Below are positions 56,801 to 64,000 of a DNA stretch of 64,000 bases, piece after piece; position 1 is the first letter of the stretch; the number at the start of each line of letters is the position of its first letter. The DNA comes from Strobilurus pachycystidiatus (lineage: Eukaryota; Basidiomycota; Agaricomycetes; Agaricales; Physalacriaceae). The position numbers and the translations under genes were made by a program. The notes below the pieces were generated by a model. That model was not told where the DNA came from. It did no database searches and saw only the letters and a list, made by a program, of their open reading frames with translations. The DNA lies in the NCBI GenBank assembly GCA_019915135.1, contig JAHLMK010000001.1, positions 806,001-870,000 on the forward strand. Direction: 5' to 3'.

Positions 56801-57464
56801 GCGAACGCCACGCTCTTTGGAACATGGGACCAGTGCATACGCTTGAAGCAACGCGAGCGCCTTGCCGTATTCTCTCTTGGCATTTCGTTCGAATTCTTTA
56901 CGACGGACTGGGAGAGGGGCAAAGGGGTTGACTAGGGATATTGTTGTTCCACGCTGTAGCCTAATGAGCAAAATCTAACGGCCAACTTCGCGAGACTTGC
57001 CTGCCGCGCGACGCGCTTCTTGCTTTTGACTTGCCCTGCCTTATCCAGGTCTAGCTGGACGCCCACGGCCTCCGTCGCCCTGGTGGTCACAGTCACCTCG
57101 TCGCACAGCGCGCACAGCGACGACAGCGCTTCGCCTCGGAACCCAAATGTCTGAACGGTCGACAAATCCTTGAACGCGGCAATCTTCGATGTGTGATGCT
57201 TGCGCCCGATGCTCTCCCAGTCCTTTTCGGCTATGCCCAGCCCGTTGTCGATGACCTCGACGCCTTTGACGCCGTATTGCTTGAATCTGACCTCTGTTTC
57301 ACGTCTGGGCTTGCGTATGCGGGCAATTCAGTGGACGCACCCAAGTTGGTCGCCCCGGCATCGAGGCTGTTTTCGATGAGCTCTTTGACGGCCGTTTCGA
57401 GCGATGTAACAACTTGATTCGACGTGATTGCATGGATAGAAGCCGCTGGGATGGCGGAGATCAT
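53852..57464 (-). CDS. PMS1: DNA mismatch repair MutL homologue (PMS1/PMS2 type)
   Basis: The start is at 57464 ([19 protein letters not shown]). Multiple exons follow. The N-terminal GHKL ATPase shows [20 protein letters not shown] (Asn of motif I), [47 protein letters not shown] and [21 protein letters not shown] transducer region has [12 protein letters not shown] and [19 protein letters not shown] long acidic, Ser-rich, disordered linker (about 56090-54900) contains several Lys/Arg stretches. The C-terminal domain has [17 protein letters not shown] and the endonuclease motif [12 protein letters not shown] (DQHAx2Ex4E). The zinc-binding ACRKSV and [14 protein letters not shown] elements follow. 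Together this is the nicking subunit of MutL-alpha. The last codons after MRHLYDL to the stop at 53852 may be altered by splicing; the family often ends near there. Confidence 0.92.
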
Positions 57465-57940
57465 GAGATTGAGAGAGGGTGAACAGACGCGTGTGGCACG
57501 TGCCACACATCGGAAGGTTTCAAAATTCAAATGGCATTTCCTTTTGCGTCTTCACCTCCATCAAAGCCGCCGCACTTCAAGCTTCAAGCCGGTGGATCTT
57601 TCATGGACATTTCTGATTTAACTCTCATTCTCACAGAACTCTCTGCCCTGGCCTCTATTAGCTCCCCTCCTGGTCTCAGCTTTTAGCCTCGTGTTCTCGA
57701 CAAGTCTGGCCGTATATCCGACCCTCTACAGTCTGAGTTCATCCTTTGTTTCGATACTCGTTGCATCAGCACGGGTTTTGATCCTCATGGTCGCCAAATT
57801 GCTACATAATCGTAACTTATACGGGGACTCGTCGCCGGTCGTGCCTGTATATATATTTAAACCACGCGTCTTCGCTTAGATAGCGCCCACATCTCTTCCC
57901 CTGCTTACCAGCTGCCAGCCAGCTTGTTGATTGAAACACC
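57465..57940. other. Intergenic, divergent promoters
   Basis: Between the PMS-type start and the secreted GPI-protein start. A TATA-like TGTATATATATTTAAA lies at about 57845, roughly 100 bp before the latter. Confidence 0.5.
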
Positions 57941-57941
57941 A

Positions 57942-58630
57942 ATGCACCACGCCACTCTTTTCTTTGGTACCCTCCTTGCCGCTCAGGGTATGCTTGCCAT
58001 CGATGTAGTCCTTGAGTTATCTGTATTGACCTTGTGGCCAGGCGTTTTTGCTGCTACGACATCCCTTTGGATTCCCGGCTTTGATGAACAGCCCCTCAGC
58101 GTGGACGTTATAGGCGTCAATGGAGATGAAACTACCTATGCCGTCCAACCAGGTCCCGTCACCGACACAGATCAGGACGTTGGCTTCGAAGGAACGAGTA
58201 CGTGACTACACCTGCTCCAAGTCCTCTTTCGCATAAGCTAACGATTCCCTTTCTACAGTGACTCTTGTTGAGGGGGCAACCCACGCATTCCTGACCTACG
58301 TGATGGCCGAAAATGATCCACCCCTCACACTCGGTTACGACTGTGATCTTCAAGACGGTGTTGCCGTGTGCTCGGGGGTTGAAGGGGATAACCTATACAG
58401 AGACAGAAACCATCAGCGCTTTCGATGTGGTGATTGGGACGACGGCAGCGGTAACCGCAGACTCCGCTTCTTCGACCACGAACGCCTCAGGCTCTGGGAA
58501 GTCTGGGACGGCCACCTCGTCTTCATCTGGTGCCCAGAATACCTCAAATGGAGCTGGAGCTCACATGCCCATCACATCGTCTTTCCTCACCCTTGGACTT
58601 GCAGTTGGGTTGACGATGATACTTTTGTAA
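57942..58630 (+). CDS. Secreted GPI-anchored protein, frame ambiguous
   Basis: The start is the ATG at 57942 (MHHATLFFGTLLAAQGMLA, a signal peptide). Exon one encodes ATTSLWIPGFDEQPLSVDVI and AVQPGPVTDTDQDVGFEG. An intron at about 58200-58258 leads to MTLVEGATHAFLTYVMAEND, LTLGYDCDLQDGVAVCSGVE. The expected continuation (ITYTETETISAFDVVIG, then a Ser/Thr/Gly-rich stalk and the GPI-type hydrophobic tail ITSSFLTLGLAVGLTMILL, stop 58630) lies in another frame. The shift falls in a G-run (GAAGGGGATAACC near 58385). One extra G explains it. Alternatively a 43-nt intron (GTGTTGCC...TATACAG) restores the frame but removes the second Cys. The family is a common basidiomycete cell-surface type of unknown function. 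Confidence 0.65.
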
Positions 58631-59930
58631 CGGCACTGTCATTTTCTCTTTCTGTTACTTGTTCTTTATTTCGGTACTAGCGCGCCTGGACAGGACGCCG
58701 TCTCGTTAGGCTTCCTGGCTGTACACGTTTTCTTACCACATCTTCATCTGTTCTTCCCGATCGACATCGACAATCGTTTGATCAAGATTCAATGCGATCG
58801 TGTCGTGGCGCGTCTGTTATGAAGGCAGTATACTGAAAGAACACAGTTGGTTTGTCCAGAGTCCAAGGTTCAGGATGGAAGAGTCTAAGGTTCAGGATGG
58901 AAAGGATGGTCTAGGATATTTCTTCCTTGGTGCCCATCTGTCCTTTCGAAGCGAACCGTTCATCACGGGGGCACGTACGGATATGAACCTCTGTAGAGAG
59001 GTATTCCCCGAGAGTAAACTTGAAGGGAGAGCTACATGTGGCTTCATTTCCATCGCGGATTTTCCCACAGCACCCTCCGAGGAGAGTCTTCCACAGCCTT
59101 GCAGGGAGGCCGCTGAGTCTCCGAGATGCCTTCCGTTCGGAGTCGTATATATACAGGGAAGACTTTGGGAGAGAATGACATGAGCATTGATCGGCGAGTC
59201 TCGAACCTGCCAACGATTGAATATCAGAAAAATCGTTCCAATCACGAAGGTCCACCTAGGGAGTAAGTTCACTTTGATTCAGTCAAATAGCATCTATAGT
59301 TTGAGTTCGAGCGAGATGAACAAGAGTTTACACTCGAAGTTAAGGACTCATGACGCATGGCAGCGCGTTCGGCCGACGACCCGAAGAATGGGGCATGACT
59401 CAGACACATCTTCAGACGGAACGGCTTCCCATTTGGGGAGAATTTTCTCTGTCACTGACCGCCATCATTGTCCAACTGACAATGTCGCCGTGCGTTCAGG
59501 CAGACGATGCCGCAGCAATAAATAGACAGCCCCGGGGGCAATACCGCTCGGGATACTCGACGACGCATCTGGCTGGCTCTGGCATCTGCCTCGAGGACGA
59601 ACACGTTCTTGATCTGTTGATAACCCGGCGATAACCCAGGAGTAGGCTGATTACTCGCCAGCCTCTTTTGTGTACCCATTGCCCTTGGATGGCCCTGTCG
59701 CCCCGCGGTACTCCCTAACCAGGTCGAAAAAGCTGTGGAGGATCGCAGCCAGCAGCTGCTCGGGAACTGCGAGGTTCAACAGCAACCCAAGCCCTGTTCT
59801 CGCTTCTGTTCCTTTCGTTCAGGCTATAAAAGGCTTCTAACAAGGTCCCCGGGCCTCAGTCACTCTCTTAACGTTAACAGCTCTGTCTTTTTGCCCGTTT
59901 GCCCCGGCAATCGCTCAAAGGACATCCACG
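58631..59930. other. Long intergenic interval, no gene seen
   Basis: It contains a 16-base direct repeat (AAGGTTCAGGATGGAA at about 58865 and 58888). Several short open frames lack domains. The final 100 bp form the upstream region of the His/Pro-rich gene. Confidence 0.5.
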
Positions 59931-61271
59931 ATGTCTGTCTACACGACGAACACCCAGATTGTCGAGGAGTACTACACTCGCCATAACCGCGTCGAGGGAT
60001 GGATTGCAAACCATTCAGGTGCCAACTTCGCCTCGCCGAACGTCCCGCCGTCGGAAATGATCCCTGGATCGCCCATGTCTGACACATTCAGCTCAAAGTC
60101 GGTCCCTCCCCGGCTGCTGCTGCATTATGGCGACGGGCGACCCGACATTCCCATCCCCAATCCCCAAAGGGATGCCCGCAGAAAGAAGACGTCCAAGTCC
60201 AGTCGGGACACCACCAGCCCTACTAGCTCTGACTCCCACACACGCTCGCGGTCGCTGACAGGGCGCAGCCGCCACGGACACGAGGAGGAGATACGGACGA
60301 CACCAGAAGAGATTAAAATTCTGCCTTCTCAGCACACGGCAACACGTCCTCCGACTCGCTCTACCTCCCATCATAGCCACCATAGCAGCCACCACAGCCA
60401 CCATACACGCTCTCGGTCGCTGCCGCGCGATGCTTTCTCCGACGCTCCCGTCATTCCTCCCCTTCCGCCCCCGCCTATGCCTCCCCAGGCGATCCCACCC
60501 TTCTACCCGCCAGATTCCCACATCAAGTTCTCTGCTTCCCAGCCGCTTCCCTCACCCCATAATAGTCTTTCACGTGCCCACAAGCCGCCGTCGATGGTCT
60601 ACGCCCCGTCGCATCACTTCGGTGGCAACTATCACCAGCCGCCGCCAATCTATAATTATTTACCAAACGTGGGTCCTGACGGGATGGTGTACAGTCATTC
60701 TGCGCCAGTGGCGCCGCAACACTCCGTACCAAACTATCCGCCAACCAATCCTTCCCCATATCCATACGAGGAGGAGCGTAAACATCACGAGCACAGGCCG
60801 AAGAAGCATCATCGTCACAGGTCTAGCTCTCGGCGCAGGGAGAGAGATAGGGAAGGCAGTACTCCGTCGCTTTCCCCTAGCGACGACTCTGGCAGCACGT
60901 ACTATGTCTTCCCGTCGGGGAAGCAGAAAGTTCATGTCATAGTGAGTGCCATTGTGACTGCCATTGTGATCGGTTCACTGACGCGCTCATTACAGAGAAC
61001 CGATCAGTCGTCCTCGAGGACACCTTCGTCGCAGTCTCCGGTATCTGCCAAACCCCCTACATCTCCACATGGCTACGTTCCCCAGCCCCCGAGTCCCCCC
61101 CAAGTCAAGAAAGCTCCGCTCCTCCAAAGGCTGTTGAGTGGGGTTGCGACCCGGCTGTCGTTTTCCTCCAATGGTTCAGCCAGCGGGTCTCAGCACAGCG
61201 GAAGACGCATATCGCGTAGAGCCACAACCAGCAGCGCTGGTGCACGCTCCCAGTCCGAACCCAGAAGATGA
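59931..61271 (+). CDS. His/Pro/Ser-rich basic protein, disordered
   Basis: The open frame is 446 codons, from the ATG at 59931 (MSVYTTNTQIVEEYYTRHNR). A conserved-looking N-terminal 60 residues is followed by low-complexity segments. These are SHHSHHSSHHSHHTRSRS, PPLPPPPMPPQAIPPFYPPD, a Tyr/Pro/His region, and KHHEHRPKKHHRHRSSSRRR. They lead to a second ordered-looking motif (DSGSTYYVFPSGKQKVHVI) and a basic Ser-rich tail. A 54-nt segment (about 60942-60995, GTGAGTGCC...ATTACAG) looks like an intron whose length is a multiple of three. Retention would insert a hydrophobic stretch (IVSAIVTAIVIGSLTRSL), and removal gives about 428 aa. Function unknown; RS- and His-rich composition suggests RNA- or condensate-related behaviour (inference). 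Confidence 0.75.
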   Translation: MSVYTTNTQIVEEYYTRHNRVEGWIANHSGANFASPNVPPSEMIPGSPMSDTFSSKSVPPRLLLHYGDGRPDIPIPNPQRDARRKKTSKSSRDTTSPTSSDSHTRSRSLTGRSRHGHEEEIRTTPEEIKILPSQHTATRPPTRSTSHHSHHSSHHSHHTRSRSLPRDAFSDAPVIPPLPPPPMPPQAIPPFYPPDSHIKFSASQPLPSPHNSLSRAHKPPSMVYAPSHHFGGNYHQPPPIYNYLPNVGPDGMVYSHSAPVAPQHSVPNYPPTNPSPYPYEEERKHHEHRPKKHHRHRSSSRRRERDREGSTPSLSPSDDSGSTYYVFPSGKQKVHVIVSAIVTAIVIGSLTRSLQRTDQSSSRTPSSQSPVSAKPPTSPHGYVPQPPSPPQVKKAPLLQRLLSGVATRLSFSSNGSASGSQHSGRRISRRATTSSAGARSQSEPRR

Positions 61272-62103
61272 ATCACTTTCCTTTTGGATGTTTGCACGTC
61301 CGTTATCATATCCTTATACTAATTCACGATTCCTTTACCGTTATTGATTTCACTTTCTTTCTTGCTTTCGCCTTGTTTTCTTTTTCCTGGCTCATCATTG
61401 TACAACCACTCAACACTGAAAATGTATGTACTGTATGTACAGTAACGCGCAGACACGTTCTTGTTACACAGTAGAATTCAGGGTGTATGTTTACTACGCA
61501 CTATGTCCGATGCTGTAGTAGTTAGATCTTTCACATTAAACCAATAGACAAGTGTTCACATGCGCTCACAGGTCAGCTGGTGGTGTTACGGTCTTTACCG
61601 TACTCTGAGCTAGGTCCCAATATAATGTTATCTCGGAAATGAACGTAGGAATGTGGCACCTTACTTCCAAGTGAAGTTCCTGGCAGAAGATGTATGCCAG
61701 TTTTTCGACGGCAGTAAGACTGTGAAACTCTCTCTTTGGCGAAGAGTACCTTCAAAACTCCTTGTATTCAAACAACCCGTTTTCCAAATCTTATTGAATC
61801 CACGGCGTAGAGTTCGCACCATAGATCTATTGGCAGATACTCTTCCCCAACGTTTCATGTACCAAATGAACCGTTTCTTTGAGTGGTCGTGTTGAATCCC
61901 AGTCTCTCTAGATGAGATGGAATTGATGAAGTCAGTTAAAGCTAGGACTTGCCATACGTGTCTTGTCGGCGTTGAGAAGCGAATCATCGGCAATCACCGC
62001 CATTTTCTCACGTCCGCTTTGCGGCTCGGCAGTCCTCAATCACGGGACAATCTCCCCATCTGAGACCTCAAAGTTTTGTCTTCAACTCAAACCTGGCCCA
62101 ACC
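61272..62103. other. Intergenic, no gene seen
   Basis: A minus frame of 110 codons (61661-61993) has no recognised features. A T-rich 3' flank (61330-61390) follows the previous gene, and GTACTGTATGTACAGTA near 61427 is a short near-palindrome. Confidence 0.45.
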
Positions 62104-63755
62104 ATGCCTTTACCCCAGGAACTTGTCGACGCCATCGTCGACTGGGTCAGCTTTGACCGACCAATGTTGAGAACTCTCGGACTCACGCATAGCTCATTTG
62201 GCCCTCGCACGCGAACGCATCTCTTCCGTGCCATCTACGTCAGATACAACACCTCCACTCGTACATTCCTGGACTTGGTCTCCTCGTCGTCGATGGGTCC
62301 TCTTATTACCTCGTCTGTTCGCTGCCTCACAATAATTGGCCTGAAGAATAAACTCGAGTGGGATGAACAGGACCCCGACATACCGATCGTTATGCGAAAG
62401 CTCGTTAACCTCCATGACCTCGTCTTTCTGAGGACCTTCTCCGCCACAATACATCTCGTCACTAGAGCTTTTCCATTCCTCGACCCGACTACGTCTTCGG
62501 CACGGTATGATCCCATTATTTACGCGACGATCATCCACAATCTGAGGAATTTCATCCAGCTCTACCCTGCCCATTAAAAGAATCGCATTCCATGATTGTG
62601 TTGTGCGCAACAGTAGCGACATTCTTGACTTGCTTGCGAAGTGCCCCTCTTTGACGACGCTGGATGTGGATACCATCAATGTCATAGAGGGGAACATCCC
62701 AGAATCTTCCGTCGCCGCCGAAGCACTTCACCTCGAGAATGTCTTCATCGGTACTTTCAACCCCTCTGATCTGGAGGACGTGGAGAAGCTACTACGCCAC
62801 AGCGGGAATATTTCTCTCGACCGCCTTCACACTCTTGTCATCCATGGCAGTAGTCTGTCATCAACATTCCTCGAACTCCGTCGCATTCCTGGCCTGAAGC
62901 AGATGTACGCCCAGAGTCAAACTGTAGTGCTTCACAAAAGTACGCTCAACGACCAATCTGTCGATATGCCTCTGAGTAAGTCCCCATAACTCCCACGTTT
63001 TTGGTCGCGGGCATTGACTTGTGAATATCCAGGAGCATCTGCACGACGTACAATTACCACACTTCACATAAGACTGAACTCGTTCGCTGCGAGTGCTGCT
63101 CTTGATTGGTGGAGCACTCATCTGTTGAACCAGGAAGCGGCAGGCGTCATATATTCCGTCGAAGATTTGAAAATTGCCGCGCCTGGTATCCATCCCGAAG
63201 AATTCTCTGGAATATGGAAAGGCATCGGCGAGGTCCTGGGAACACAGGAGCGCTGTCCCCGGCTCCAGCGAGTGACCATAGTGGTCATCGACTACGAGTT
63301 TGTGGATGCCTTCGGTCACCAACAGCTTGCTCCTCGGGGCCTCCTCGATCAGTCTATCCGCACTGCATTCGCCGACTTGTATGCCAGCGGACGGCTCCAG
63401 ATACACTCACGACCTATCTATCAACGCCCCGCGGACTATTCGCATCTACATAAGCCATTTTTGGTCGGGAACGATGACGAGCTTTTATCCCGAAAAAGAC
63501 TTCCACTGGACGACATCATACAGTAAGTAACGTACCCAATGAATAGAACCTACTTCCGGGCGGGACATGTACAATATTCGCAGCAAATTTTCTAGACAGA
63601 TCTTCCTTGTGTGCCTTGCTCACGTCCCAGCGAGCTTGTACGCTGCCACATTATCTCATATCAAGATCGAGGGTATATATCTTGGCATCCGTGGCCATGA
63701 GGATACCTGGTGGAACTCCGAAGAAAAGTGTGGCGATAATATGCCCAAGGTGTAG
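62104..63755 (+). CDS. F-box-like protein
   Basis: The start is the ATG at 62104 (MPLPQELVDAIVDWVSFDRP), an F-box-like N-terminus followed by LRTLGLTHSSFGPRTRTHLF. Four exons were resolved: 62104-62504, 62560-62973, about 63034-63521 and about 63583-63755. Introns are GTATGATCC...CATCCAG (55 nt), GTAAGTCC...ATCCAG and GTAAGTAAC...TCGCAG. Middle blocks include STLPIKRIAFHDCVV, SSDILDLLAKCPSLTTLDVD, LRHSGNISLDRLHTLVIHG and ALDWWSTHLLNQE, with irregular leucine repeats. This is the general style of agaric F-box/LRR proteins, but it is a different subfamily from those at 7-39 kb: there is no coiled coil and the F-box is at the extreme N-terminus. The target is unknown. Confidence 0.72.
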
Positions 63756-64000
63756 GTTCTCATGACGCGACGGATATCGAATGTGCGGTACCATTCCACT
63801 GTACCAGGTCACGCGAAAGACTTTCTAGCTCAATGGGATCATGGAAATCATTCCTCGCGCTTTCGACATTGGCATGTTTACCCGGTCCATACAAATATAG
63901 CTAAGTATAGGGTTAGTTCGGCTATTTAGCTTATTCAGACATGGCAGTTTTTAACTATAAGCTGTCAGGACTCGGTCGATATAGAGCCAGAGAAGGTGCA
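63756..64000. other. Right-edge flank
   Basis: No gene or repeat was recognised in the last 245 bases. Confidence 0.4.

Noticed and set aside
59160..59240. Possible minus-strand tRNA around a GGTTCGAGACTCGCC segment
   Set aside because: The T-loop-like sequence lacks complementary T and acceptor stems and a D arm at the right distance.
61661..61993. 110-codon minus-strand open frame
   Set aside because: No homology or domain recognised, no promoter or splice support.
62500..62580. Apparent frameshift in the right-hand F-box gene
   Set aside because: A 55-nt intron (GTATGA...CATCCAG) joins both frames exactly, so no lesion is needed.

Overview
This is a gene-dense, intron-rich fungal nuclear segment. 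It most likely comes from a wood- or litter-decaying Agaricomycete. Introns are about 45-60 nt with GT(R)NGT...CTNAC...YAG signals. A basidiomycete-type small secreted protein, WSC-domain proteins, a copper-radical glyoxal oxidase, a pectin methylesterase, a KRE6/SKN1 glucan-synthesis protein and a large F-box/leucine-rich family all fit that group. No species is claimed. Exon coordinates were read by eye and may be off by 1-2 bases.

Layout. 0-7.6 kb is an accessory block: a lineage-specific gene running off the left edge, a small divergent gene, a poorly resolved membrane-protein gene, and a CACTA-like (Tnp2-family) transposase. 7.8-13.3 kb is a rearranged graveyard holding a 5'-truncated F-box gene, an intact pectin methylesterase, two inverted copies of a MITE-like hairpin, a glyoxal-oxidase relic and a frameshifted F-box relic. 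14.8-21.2 kb holds three tandemly duplicated WSC-domain secreted proteins that share upstream motifs, with an intact F-box gene between copies one and two. 22-24.5 kb encodes a YTH-domain m6A-reader-type protein. 26.3-28.6 kb encodes the full glyoxal oxidase. 29-39.6 kb carries a second F-box pair (one copy with an in-frame stop or intron, one frameshifted). These flank a TilS-like tRNA-lysidine synthase, an SRP40/Nopp140 homologue, an intron-containing tRNA-Tyr, a GNAT acetyltransferase and a muconate-cyclase-type beta-propeller.

40-47.4 kb holds a KRE6/SKN1 (GH16) protein, a dienelactone hydrolase and a PWWP-like acidic chromatin candidate. 47.8-53.6 kb holds a 2-oxoglutarate/Fe(II) oxygenase, a small secreted protein, and a ferric reductase whose promoter carries three tandem iron-GATA-type sites. 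53.8-57.5 kb is a PMS-type MutL homologue. The right end holds a GPI-anchored secreted protein, a His/Pro-rich basic protein and an F-box-like gene.

Themes. Extracellular oxidative and polysaccharide attack (CE8, AA5, WSC) sits with aromatic catabolism-type enzymes (muconate cyclase, dienelactone hydrolase). Iron reduction is present. There is strong birth-and-death evolution of F-box and secreted-protein families. No previously undescribed system is proven. The best leads are the WSC cluster with its reused promoter module, the glyoxal-oxidase duplication/decay pair, and the triple GATA array before a ferric reductase that may be frameshifted.
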